From contig CAJWLW010000009.1 of the NCBI GenBank assembly GCA_913042885.1, forward strand, positions 1 to 40,694: a stretch of 40,694 nt of DNA. The letters are read 5' to 3'. This document shows positions 32,436 through 40,648 of this stretch, in pieces (position 1 is the stretch's first letter; each line of letters opens with the position of its first letter). Source of the stretch: an uncultured Lentisphaeria bacterium. Its GTDB lineage: Bacteria > Verrucomicrobiota > Lentisphaeria > JABSQK01 > CAJWLW01. The notes under the pieces were generated by a model that did no database searches, was not told the origin of the DNA, and was given only the letters and a program-made list of their open reading frames with translations. The position numbers were made by a program, and so were the translations under genes.

Positions 32436-34400
32436 ATGCAAACGCCACATCTGAGATTTCCCCACCTGTTTAATCCAATCACGATCAAACATGTCACGCT
32501 CAGAAATCGGATTGCCATCAGCGCCCATATCGCGGGATGGTGGTTGACCGACGGCCTGCCCAACGAGGACTTCGCCGCCTATATCGAAGAACGTGCCAAA
32601 GGCGGGGTTGGGCTCTTTGTCATCGGCGCGACTGGAATAACGTATGATGCCGGCCCCAATTGGATACATAACACCTCGGATGCGATCATCCCTCGCTACC
32701 AGATGCTGGCAGAGGCCGGGCACCGTCACGGTACCAAAGTCTTCGCCCAACTCATTCACATCGGCGATGCAATCCCGGCGCCGCCCGGCGATCGGATCCG
32801 AGTCGGTATGAAGGCTCAGGTGGTCCCGCACGCTCACCAACGCCCCCGTCGCCCGGATCGAAACCCGGACGAGCTGCGCGAACTTTCCCGTAAGTTCGGA
32901 GAGGCTGCCGCACGTGCGATAGCCGGCGGCATTGATGGACTCGAACTGCATGCCCACGAAGGTTTTTATCATGCTCAATTCCTCAGTCCGATACGGAACC
33001 AGCGTACCGATGAATTCGGCGGGTCGCTGGTTAACCGTATGCGCTTCATCGTTGAAACCCTGCAGGCGATGCGCCAGGGGATCGGCGATGAAATACCCCT
33101 CGGCGTCCGCTTAAAGGCCCATGATCAGGAAGAAGGTGGGATGACGACAGCGGATTACGCGGAACTTGTCACGCGCCTCGAGGCGATGGGACTTGTAGAC
33201 TACATCAGCCTGACCGCCGGTGATGGTGGTTTGCATCACGGGCCGATGCCACGTCCGGACGGGGAATGGCTTTCTCTGGTCAACAAGATCAAGGGCGCCA
33301 CAGAGCTCCCCATCATGCACGCGGGGCGAATCACCACGCCTCAGATGGCTGAAGAGGCCGTAGCCTCTGGCATGCTCGATGTCGTGTGCATGACCAAGGC
33401 GCACATCGCCGATCCGCACTTCACGCGCAAAGTGCAGGAGGGTCGGCTCGAGGACATCCGTTACTGCACTCGCTGCCTGCAGAGTTGTATCGGAGACACA
33501 GAACGTATGAGTTGTGTCTACAACCCGGTGACCAGCCGGGAGCGGACGTGGGCAGTGCTTGAACCGGCGAAACGAAAGAAGCGGATTGTCATTGTCGGCG
33601 CCGGACCTGCCGGCATGGAAGCCGCACTAACTGCTCACTCACGAGGCCACGACGTCATCGTGTTCGATAAAAGTGATCAGGTCGGCGGCCAGGTGCACCT
33701 CGCTGCAAAGAGCCCGATGCGCCGACTGTTCATCCGCATTGCCGAGTTCTACCGACATCAGGTTGAGCGAATCGAAATCCCGCGCGACGGGGCGACGACA
33801 GGTGCGTTCGAGATTCGCCTTGCCAAGGAAGCCACTGTCGAAACCATCCGCGCCTTGGCGCCGGACGCCGTGATTGTCGCCACCGGGTCGAAGCCGAGGC
33901 GGGTACAAATCCCCGGTGGCCGTGAAACATGGACGGTGCCTGACGCCCTGACCCACGATCTTGACGGTATCCGCAAGGCGTTGGTCGTCGATCACACTGG
34001 GACGACGCAGGCGCTGATGCTGACCGACTATCTCTCCGATCGCGGCATCGATGTCGAATACATCACGCCGGGCGAACTTGTCGCAGGCGCAATCGAACGA
34101 ATGACCCGCGAGGAAATGCTGTCGAGACTCAAAGAGCGGGGTGTACGGTTCAATGACGGAGAGAATCTGGTATATTGGGATGAGCAGACCGCGCTGATTC
34201 GGCACAACCGCTTTGTCGAGGAGCGAACCGTCGAAGCGATTGACACCGTCGTTATTTCCGCTGGAGCCGATCCAATCGACGAATTAGCGCTCGGCGTTCG
34301 CGGGATCGTCCCTGAAGTTTATACCATCGGCGATGCGAACACACCACGGACGGTGCATGAAGCGACCCTTCAAGGCGGACTCGTGGGACGAATGCTCTGA
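32436..34400 (+). CDS. OYE-type NADH:flavin oxidoreductase with FAD/NAD domain (FadH/TMADH-like)
   Basis: ATG 32436 follows GAGG at 32424-32427 (a TTG just before it is in frame). The product is 654 aa, the usual size for the 2,4-dienoyl-CoA reductase/trimethylamine dehydrogenase group. Residues 1-335 are the FMN barrel (LFNPITIKHVTLRNRIAIS, QFLSPIRNQRTDEFGGSLVN). Cys344, 347, 351 and 360 in YCTRCLQSCIG...SC bind one 4Fe-4S cluster. Residues ~380-654 are FAD/NAD(P) Rossmann domains (RIVIVGAGPAGMEAALTA). It is a cytosolic redox enzyme acting on an activated double bond or amine. Its place between two hydrolase-like genes suggests a role on a keto- or unsaturated sugar product, which is inference. 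Confidence 0.92.
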   Translation: MQTPHLRFPHLFNPITIKHVTLRNRIAISAHIAGWWLTDGLPNEDFAAYIEERAKGGVGLFVIGATGITYDAGPNWIHNTSDAIIPRYQMLAEAGHRHGTKVFAQLIHIGDAIPAPPGDRIRVGMKAQVVPHAHQRPRRPDRNPDELRELSRKFGEAAARAIAGGIDGLELHAHEGFYHAQFLSPIRNQRTDEFGGSLVNRMRFIVETLQAMRQGIGDEIPLGVRLKAHDQEEGGMTTADYAELVTRLEAMGLVDYISLTAGDGGLHHGPMPRPDGEWLSLVNKIKGATELPIMHAGRITTPQMAEEAVASGMLDVVCMTKAHIADPHFTRKVQEGRLEDIRYCTRCLQSCIGDTERMSCVYNPVTSRERTWAVLEPAKRKKRIVIVGAGPAGMEAALTAHSRGHDVIVFDKSDQVGGQVHLAAKSPMRRLFIRIAEFYRHQVERIEIPRDGATTGAFEIRLAKEATVETIRALAPDAVIVATGSKPRRVQIPGGRETWTVPDALTHDLDGIRKALVVDHTGTTQALMLTDYLSDRGIDVEYITPGELVAGAIERMTREEMLSRLKERGVRFNDGENLVYWDEQTALIRHNRFVEERTVEAIDTVVISAGADPIDELALGVRGIVPEVYTIGDANTPRTVHEATLQGGLVGRML

Positions 34401-34438
34401 TCGACCAAGCTTAATGAGTAAGCGAAGGGCCCGAACAA

Positions 34439-36787
34439 ATGAATCCGAACAATGCGGAAGACCTGTACCTCCTGGCTTTCACGATCGAGGGCACCGGCGG
34501 CCTGTACAACGATGCGGTTTTTGTCGAGAAAACCCGGGTCTTGACAGGCGAGCAGGGCCGGCGTAGTCGCCACATTCACGGTACCCGGGCGCTGATCAGC
34601 GATATGGTTCCGGAAACGGAGCTGAGGACGGCAAACGAGCGAATCCAGGCTGAGGCCATGCGACTCGGCCTGATGAACGCGATCTGGGACCGCAGGACAT
34701 ACTACGGGCTGAACTATCCTGACAGTGCGCTGACCGTGCAGAACATGTACGAGCGCAGGATTTCTGCCGAGGATTTGCGCCGGTGGAACATCGGCCTGAT
34801 GGCAGAATTTGTTCTCAACAATCATCAGCTTTACGGACTCGAGGTCACTGACTGGTGCAGGGAACACAAGATCGATGTTACGGAATTCATCAAGACCAGG
34901 GTGTGCCGGCTTCTCGAACTGGAAAAGGAAACAGGCAATCACCTGGTGTGGGGCCTTGGCGATTGTTCGCAGAGCATGGCGTGCAATTGGCCCGAGGCAT
35001 TCAAGTCGCGCCGGGAAGCCTGCAGTTATTACCGGAATATGCGGACCTCATTCTTCTGCCGTCAGCTTGAACGCACCCCGTTCGAGTCCTATGCGGAGTA
35101 TGAGAAGGCACTTCAAACAGGCTGGCTGCCACCGCGAAACCGCTGCCTGAGCCCGGCGGAAAAGAAGATCGCGCGTCGCATTCCGGCCTATCCGCCGGAT
35201 TACATTCGAAAAGTACTCGGGGAGGACCCGCGCCAGCACAACATCGTCTGCTCGACGGCGAACATATTCGACATCCATTATCACTTTGAATGGGGCAACA
35301 GCCTGGTATGCCATAACGACACCCACTCGCACGTGAGTCTTCAAGTTGCCCACGCATTTCTGCGCGGAGCGGCCAGGCAGTACGACGGGTTCTGGGGTTA
35401 CTATGATGAACTCTCCGAACTGTTCGTCTACAAGCACCGCAATGGCCGCTATGCGATGATCGACATCAATGATTCCAACTGGAACGCGAAGATGGAATGG
35501 CAGGGCGGGTTGTCTGCTGAGATACAGTTGAATCGATGGATTGCAGGCTACATGGCCGGCGCCAACACGATCACGAACCAGAAGACGTGCCGGACAACGT
35601 GGAGTCTCCCGGCGCTGCCGCAGTTTAAACTGACCCCGATGGGTAAAGCGCTGAAACAGTTCGCCGATTTCTCGCTGCGTCGGCATCGCGACCGCGGCAA
35701 GACCATCGTGCCGATGGCATTGATGCTTGAGCACGACCACGGCTGGAATCCGGTCCGCTTCGGCTGGCGCGGCAGGGACAGTGATCGATGGCATTTCGAC
35801 CCCCAGGGTGAGGCACGATTCCAGGCCAAGCGACCATGGATAGGTGAAGAAGTCGTCTGGGCCTGCATGCCTTTCGAAGAGGGGGACTACATGCTGGAGA
35901 ACTTCTTCGAGGCCGCCTTTCCCGGGTTCCGGGAACGAATGCGTGATGACTACCCCTGGGCCACCGCGGCCGAATACATAGAGCTGTGCCAGAGCGGCTT
36001 TGATACGCGGCCCTACCAACACAAGATGCTGACTACCAGCACTTGGGGCGACCACTTTGACGTCATCCTGGATAACTGCCCGCAGGACGTCATCGCCAGT
36101 TATCCGGTTGTGATGCTCCTTGGACGCGTGAAGATGACGAGAAAGCGGTTTGCCGTGCTCCGCGGTTATGCAGAGGGTGGCGGGACGCTCATCATCAACG
36201 CCAGGCAGTTGGGGTTCCGGAACGACGACCTCGAACGCTTTACCGGCGTGAAACTGACAACAGAAGAGAAAGCCGCGACAACATCAACATGCCGCGAGTG
36301 CGGCGCCCGCTACGAGGAAGGCGTCTACCGGTACCAAAGAGTCGAGGCGGCAACAGCGTCAGTGCTTGCGGACAACGAGTACGGTGATCCGCTCATCACG
36401 GCCAATGCGGTGGGCAAGGGCAAAGTGATGCTCACCCTGCCCGACTTTCTCCACGACAATAACAGAAGCAAACTGCTCGAGATCGGCAAGGACTGCGTTG
36501 GCCATGTAATGGCCCGGCATCTTCCTGTCGAGATCACCGGACCCCCGATAGAATACATCGTCAACGAGCTCGGCGGCGGGAGCTGTGTCGTTACGCTCGT
36601 AAACAGCAGCGAAAAGGACTGGACCGGGACGGTATTATTCCGGCAGCCAAAGGCAAGCCGTACAACCGTGCGGGAGTGGTGGAAAGAAAAGACAATGCCA
36701 TTTGAGGCCAACGAAAAAGACTGCACCACCCGGATAAGAGTTCCGAAATTCGGATCGCGCATGATCGAGTTCGTGGTTTCCCGATGA
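34439..36787 (+). CDS. GH42-like protein with GATase-like domain, 782 aa
   Basis: This starts 38 bases after the OYE stop, with AAGGG ~10 bases before ATG 34439, so it is probably in one operon. No signal peptide is seen. Residues ~60-430 look like a degenerate barrel (NSLVCHNDTHSHVSLQVAHA, YDGFWGYYDELSELF, NRWIAGYMAGANTITNQKT, FKLTPMGKALKQFADF). Residues ~435-620 resemble the GATase-1-like trimerisation domain of GH42 beta-galactosidases (SYPVVMLLGRVKMTRKRF, GGGTLIINARQ). It ends in a small beta-sandwich (SCVVTLVNSSEKDWTGTVLF). A CRECGARY Cys pair at ~620-630 may bind metal. The canonical catalytic Glu pair of GH42 is not obvious, so function is uncertain. Confidence 0.65.
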   Translation: MNPNNAEDLYLLAFTIEGTGGLYNDAVFVEKTRVLTGEQGRRSRHIHGTRALISDMVPETELRTANERIQAEAMRLGLMNAIWDRRTYYGLNYPDSALTVQNMYERRISAEDLRRWNIGLMAEFVLNNHQLYGLEVTDWCREHKIDVTEFIKTRVCRLLELEKETGNHLVWGLGDCSQSMACNWPEAFKSRREACSYYRNMRTSFFCRQLERTPFESYAEYEKALQTGWLPPRNRCLSPAEKKIARRIPAYPPDYIRKVLGEDPRQHNIVCSTANIFDIHYHFEWGNSLVCHNDTHSHVSLQVAHAFLRGAARQYDGFWGYYDELSELFVYKHRNGRYAMIDINDSNWNAKMEWQGGLSAEIQLNRWIAGYMAGANTITNQKTCRTTWSLPALPQFKLTPMGKALKQFADFSLRRHRDRGKTIVPMALMLEHDHGWNPVRFGWRGRDSDRWHFDPQGEARFQAKRPWIGEEVVWACMPFEEGDYMLENFFEAAFPGFRERMRDDYPWATAAEYIELCQSGFDTRPYQHKMLTTSTWGDHFDVILDNCPQDVIASYPVVMLLGRVKMTRKRFAVLRGYAEGGGTLIINARQLGFRNDDLERFTGVKLTTEEKAATTSTCRECGARYEEGVYRYQRVEAATASVLADNEYGDPLITANAVGKGKVMLTLPDFLHDNNRSKLLEIGKDCVGHVMARHLPVEITGPPIEYIVNELGGGSCVVTLVNSSEKDWTGTVLFRQPKASRTTVREWWKEKTMPFEANEKDCTTRIRVPKFGSRMIEFVVSR

Positions 36788-36840
36788 GGACGGCCGCGTG
36801 TAGAATCAAGATCTCGGTGAATGAAAGGAGACTGCGAGAA

Positions 36841-39810
36841 ATGAATCGCCTATTGATCCTGACCGGATTTCTTGCCTTCACCGTGGCAAGCGTCTATGCA
36901 GTCACCTCGACCTATCCGGATGACTTCCCCGACAAGGGGATGGCGCAGACCCTCGAGGACATTCCGGATGGCACAATCGCTGATCCAACCGTTCTCGAGA
37001 TCAGGTCGGACGACTACGATCTGACCAAGTTCGTGAATTTGCGCGGCAAGAAACATATCACGGTCAGAGGCATAGACGGGCGGCCGACGCTTCACGTAAA
37101 GACCAAAGGCTCCGGCGGCAACGAGGTGTTTTTGCCGGCCGGATGTGAAGGGGTGCGGTTTGAAAATCTGCGGATCGAGGTGGAGGCGAGCGGTGTGAGG
37201 AACCTGTTCGAGGGCGCCAAAGGACTCACACTCTATCGCGTCGACATGTTGAATGAAGCGGATGCGAAGACCGCTGTCCAGAGAGGTGCGGCCATCGAGG
37301 ACTGTAATATCGAAGGGTTTGAACATGCGACCTGGCCGCCGCCGGTGGATCTGTTCGGTCCGTTTGATGGCGTTGTCTTTGCGGATGCAAATGCCAATGG
37401 CACTCAGGACCCGGGCGAAAAGGGGATCAGCGGAGTTCAGGTCAACCATGGCCCGGACATCACGTTCACGGACTCCCGGGGTCGCTACGAACTGCCGCAG
37501 GGCCCTCGTGACTTCGTATTTATTACCAGGCCATCGGGTTATCGGCCCACAGGACCGTTTTACTATTTCCTGGCTGAGCAGGACCAGCAGCGGTCCCGTT
37601 ATGATTTTGCCCTGGTCAAAGATCCGGATGCCCCCGTCGATGACGTAACTTTTGTTCAGATGAGCGATACGCATTGCTACATCGATGACGCCTGGACGGA
37701 AAACTGGCGGATGCTTGTTGAGGAGTTGAATGCTCTGGAAACGGACACCGCCTTCATCATGGATACCGGAGACGTGGTGGACCCGACTCGCAACAACGCT
37801 CCGGAGTACGCGCTTTTCACTCAAGAGATAGCTGGTTTCAAAACGCCGTTCCTGATGGTACCGGGTAATCACGATCCGGACCATTCGAATAAGGAGGACA
37901 GATGGTCCAATTACAAAAAATATTGCGGGGTGATGGATTATTCATTTGATTTTGGCGCGTATCATTTCATTGCTGTGAACGATTACATGTTCAGCGACGA
38001 GGCGTTCGCGACATGGCTGAAGAAGGATCTCGAGATCAATCAGGACAAGTATGTGATTTTCTTTCTGCATCATCCGATGGCGGCGCGTATCAAAGGCGAA
38101 TTTGACAATATTGTCGGGATTGACAGGTATCCGAAAATTATCGCTGCGTTCGCCGGCCACTGGCATGCAACTCACCGCTTCATGTACAAAGGCGTTTCGT
38201 TCATCGAGACGCAGAGTGTGCCTTGGGGCGGCGGTGACGGGACACCCGCCGGATATAGGATTGTGTTTCTCGAGGACGGAAAAGTCACCACCAAGATTCG
38301 CTACGCCGGTGTCAAGGAGCACATGGCCATTGTGTTTCCTGACGCCGCGACACCGGTGGAACCGGGGCGAGTCCGGATATTGGTGAACGTCTATGACAGC
38401 TCGGCTGAACTTGCCAAGGTGGCGTATTCTGTTGACGGCGGGGAGGAGTCTCTGATGGCGCCGGTCGGCGACTGGAGCTGGGTCGCGACGACTCCCGTTG
38501 CACCGGAACAGGGCCAGCATAGTCTGGAGGTCAGAGCAACCAGCAAAGGCGGTAGAAGCTGGAAGAGAAAGAGCACCTTTCGTGTCGCCGGCAAGGAATA
38601 TGCCGCACCGCAGACGCGAAGTGAGTGGCCTTGCTTTCAAGGCAACGTACGTCACACCGGGATCGCGGAAGACAAGGTGACTGCGCCGCTCAGGTTGGCC
38701 TGGTTTCATAACACCGGCGGTCAACTGCGGGTTGGCTCTCCAGTTGTAGCAGACGGCATGGTCTTTGCCGGTGTCGATGACAGTGCCAACAATCGGGAAT
38801 CCGGCGTCGTCGCGGTAGATGCGGCAACCGGTAAACGATTATGGAAGGTAGCGGCGGATTCGCCGGTCAAGGCGACCCCGGCACTTGGCAACGGACGGGT
38901 CGTATTTATCTCCTATTTGGGGACCGTGTATTGTGTCGAGTCAAGGACGGGCGACATCGCCTGGAAGTACAATCTGGGAGACGGGACAGAACCGCTCGGT
39001 GGACGGTCACCAATTGTCGTAGATGGTGTTGCATACGTCGGCGCCGTCAATGGTCCACTGACACCGATAGCAGGCCCGACCTTCATCGCTGTAGAATTGA
39101 GCACCGGGAGGATAAAATGGAAAACAAGCATACCAGACACCCGCGACATCGCCCATCACGGTTACCTGGCTACCGGCTATAAGGACGGACAACTGTATCT
39201 TGCTGAGTCAAAGCGCGGACTGTACGTGTTGGACGCGAGCAACGGCGAAATCATTTGGGCCGGCAAAGATCTCGTTGGATCCAGCACGTCCACCGGAATC
39301 ACGATTGGCGATAAGCTCTGCTTCATGGGAAATCTGAGCGGCTCCTTATTCGCCGTCGATCCCGCGGCACGCAAGAGACAATGGAAATTGAACCTGTGGC
39401 TTGGCGATGAATATCGCCCTTTGCACTCGACCCCGGCCTATCTTGAGTCAACCCTTTACATCGGAACCCATTATGGGACATTGACCGCACTCAACGTGCA
39501 GAGCCATGAGAAAATTTGGGAATTTCACACGCAGCCAGCTCTGGTGAATCCTTCACATAGAATACCATTTGCACAAGAGCATGGACCGGTTCTGTCGTCT
39601 CCGGTGATCTCAGGAGAACTCGTATACTTCGGTTCGGTGGATGGCTGGTTCTATGCCGTCAGTCGCGCCACCGGAAAAGAAATCTGGAAGTACCGGATAG
39701 GCAGTCCGATCATGACCTCGGCAGCCGTTTCCGGCAATACTGTTTTCGTCGGGGCATTGGACGGAAACCTGTACGCCTTCACCCGCCAGGAAACGGGGAG
39801 ATTACAGTGA
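36841..39810 (+). CDS. Secreted metallophosphoesterase fused to a PQQ-type beta-propeller
   Basis: AAAGGAG (36824-36830) precedes ATG 36841. The product is 989 aa with signal peptide LILTGFLAFTVASVYA. Residues 25-165 are the module shared with the 25796 protein. Residues ~172-260 are an SdrD-B/MetallophosN-like domain (FDGVVFADANANGTQDPGEK). Residues ~268-480 are a calcineurin-like phosphoesterase with all metal motifs: SDTH (Asp276, His278), GDVVD (Asp311), GNHD (Asn343-Asp345), LHHP (His410) and GHWH (His440, His442). A beta-sandwich follows to ~585. Residues ~595-985 are propeller blades with W-K/W-E repeats (AVDAATGKRLWKV, AVELSTGRIKWKT). It should hydrolyse a phosphoester in the periplasm or outside. 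The propeller may bind or anchor; PQQ binding is not shown. Confidence 0.88.
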   Translation: MNRLLILTGFLAFTVASVYAVTSTYPDDFPDKGMAQTLEDIPDGTIADPTVLEIRSDDYDLTKFVNLRGKKHITVRGIDGRPTLHVKTKGSGGNEVFLPAGCEGVRFENLRIEVEASGVRNLFEGAKGLTLYRVDMLNEADAKTAVQRGAAIEDCNIEGFEHATWPPPVDLFGPFDGVVFADANANGTQDPGEKGISGVQVNHGPDITFTDSRGRYELPQGPRDFVFITRPSGYRPTGPFYYFLAEQDQQRSRYDFALVKDPDAPVDDVTFVQMSDTHCYIDDAWTENWRMLVEELNALETDTAFIMDTGDVVDPTRNNAPEYALFTQEIAGFKTPFLMVPGNHDPDHSNKEDRWSNYKKYCGVMDYSFDFGAYHFIAVNDYMFSDEAFATWLKKDLEINQDKYVIFFLHHPMAARIKGEFDNIVGIDRYPKIIAAFAGHWHATHRFMYKGVSFIETQSVPWGGGDGTPAGYRIVFLEDGKVTTKIRYAGVKEHMAIVFPDAATPVEPGRVRILVNVYDSSAELAKVAYSVDGGEESLMAPVGDWSWVATTPVAPEQGQHSLEVRATSKGGRSWKRKSTFRVAGKEYAAPQTRSEWPCFQGNVRHTGIAEDKVTAPLRLAWFHNTGGQLRVGSPVVADGMVFAGVDDSANNRESGVVAVDAATGKRLWKVAADSPVKATPALGNGRVVFISYLGTVYCVESRTGDIAWKYNLGDGTEPLGGRSPIVVDGVAYVGAVNGPLTPIAGPTFIAVELSTGRIKWKTSIPDTRDIAHHGYLATGYKDGQLYLAESKRGLYVLDASNGEIIWAGKDLVGSSTSTGITIGDKLCFMGNLSGSLFAVDPAARKRQWKLNLWLGDEYRPLHSTPAYLESTLYIGTHYGTLTALNVQSHEKIWEFHTQPALVNPSHRIPFAQEHGPVLSSPVISGELVYFGSVDGWFYAVSRATGKEIWKYRIGSPIMTSAAVSGNTVFVGALDGNLYAFTRQETGRLQ

Positions 39811-39949
39811 CGCATTTCGCCGAGCCGTGATCTTTACTTACACACCGGGATCCGAGGGCGAGCTCTATGAAAGCCTGTCCGGACAGCAACGCGAGCTGGC
39901 AGAGAAATGGAATCGGGAACAGGCGGCTGGGGAATCAAATGAGCTTTGA
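39800..39949 (+). pseudogene. PhyH-family C-terminal remnant
   Basis: In a frame different from the upstream gene, and overlapping its last codons, the sequence reads SDAFRRAVIFTYTPGSEGEL, then YESLSGQQRELAEKWNREQA and a stop at 39947. 'RRAxxFTYxP' with a 'WNREQA' ending is the tail of phytanoyl-CoA dioxygenase-like proteins. No iron ligands and no start remain. Confidence 0.5.
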
Positions 39950-39958
39950 AAAGAGACC

Positions 39959-40096
39959 ATGGTGATGCGCGTACTCATCACGGGAGCAGCCGGCTTCCCG
40001 GGCAGTTCGGTTTGCAGGCAAATGTCGGCGCGAGGGCATGGGAGGAATGAAAAACATACTTCCCATACTTCCCATATTTCCCATTGCCTTCCATGA
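39959..40096 (+). pseudogene. NAD-dependent epimerase, N-terminal remnant
   Basis: The frame starts MVMRVLITGAAGFPGSSVCR followed by QMSARGH, the first strand, the GxxGxxG nucleotide loop and first helix of an extended SDR epimerase/dehydratase. After about 27 residues it runs into a 9-base tandem repeat and stops at 40094. Some 280 residues are missing. Confidence 0.6.
40055..40090. repeat. Tandem 9-base repeat (CATACTTCC)n
   Basis: CATACTTCC occurs twice, then CATATTTCC and the degenerate CATTGCCTT. A related CAT/TTCC stretch occurs at 3655-3680, next to another gene remnant. Confidence 0.75.
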
Positions 40097-40146
40097 TCAT
40101 GATGCCAGTTGGATTGTGGCTTTGCCGCCGTCGAAAAGGAGGCAAA

Positions 40147-40188
40147 ATGCATCGGGCGTTGACAGCCTCTGAATCGATGCCATGGTGA
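40147..40188 (+). pseudogene. 13-codon frame behind a perfect ribosome site
   Basis: AAAAGGAGG (40134-40142) precedes ATG 40147, which opens only MHRALTASESMPW and a stop. It is either the first bases of a deleted gene or a short leader peptide for the following Gfo/Idh frame. The former fits the neighbourhood better. Confidence 0.3.
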
Positions 40189-40221
40189 GAAAGCTTCTCA
40201 ACCCCCCTGTAGGTAATTGTC

Positions 40222-40536
40222 ATGACAGCCCCTGTACGATTGGGCGTTATCGGATGCGGCGTTATTGGCCAGTACCATATGCGAGCGGCCGTTGGCGACG
40301 ATTTCATTGAACTTGCCGCCGTGGCTGATTTTCGCCCGGAACCCCGGCAGGCCGCGGCCGATGAATTCGGTGTCCCGCGCACCTATGCTGACGGTCTCGA
40401 ACTTCTAGCCGCGACACCGTGGAACATCGCGTCTGGCGAACCGGTCAGTCTTCTGCATCATCCGGGTCGAGAGCATTCCTGCAATCGTCACAACCGACGA
40501 GATCGTGGCGATACCGGGTATTGCCGAGCAGATTGA
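40222..40536 (+). pseudogene. Gfo/Idh/MocA oxidoreductase, N-terminal remnant
   Basis: VRLGVIGCGVIGQYHMRAAV and EFGVPRTYADGLELLA, with VADFRPE between, are an intact first half of a Gfo/Idh Rossmann fold (about 63 residues, to ~40411). The following residues to the stop at 40536 are not family-like, and another frame takes over with aldolase-like sequence. The catalytic lysine and the whole second domain are missing. Confidence 0.7.
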
Positions 40537-40639
40537 CGATGGAGCGGAACTGATCCTTGAAGGCGGGGACATCTTATTTCTTCGGCAGGGAGCAGACGAT
40601 GTACCTGGAAAATTTCGAAAAGCACTGTCGAGAAGGTAA
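40439..40639 (+). pseudogene. HpcH/HpaI aldolase-like remnant with internal deletion
   Basis: The frame reads FCIIRVESIPAIVTTDEIVA followed by IPGI, like the metal-site strand and helix of HpcH/HpaI aldolases. It passes directly to AEQIDDGAELILEGGDILFL and RQGADDVPGKFRKALSRR, like their last strand and helix. The GPxDLS strand and ~60 residues between are absent, as is the N-terminal half. The assignment rests on pattern only. Confidence 0.4.
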
Positions 40640-40648
40640 ATCAATATC

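Noticed and set aside
35048..36055. A 335-codon minus-strand open frame
   Set aside because: It is antisense to the GH42-like gene and has no recognisable motif or ribosome site.
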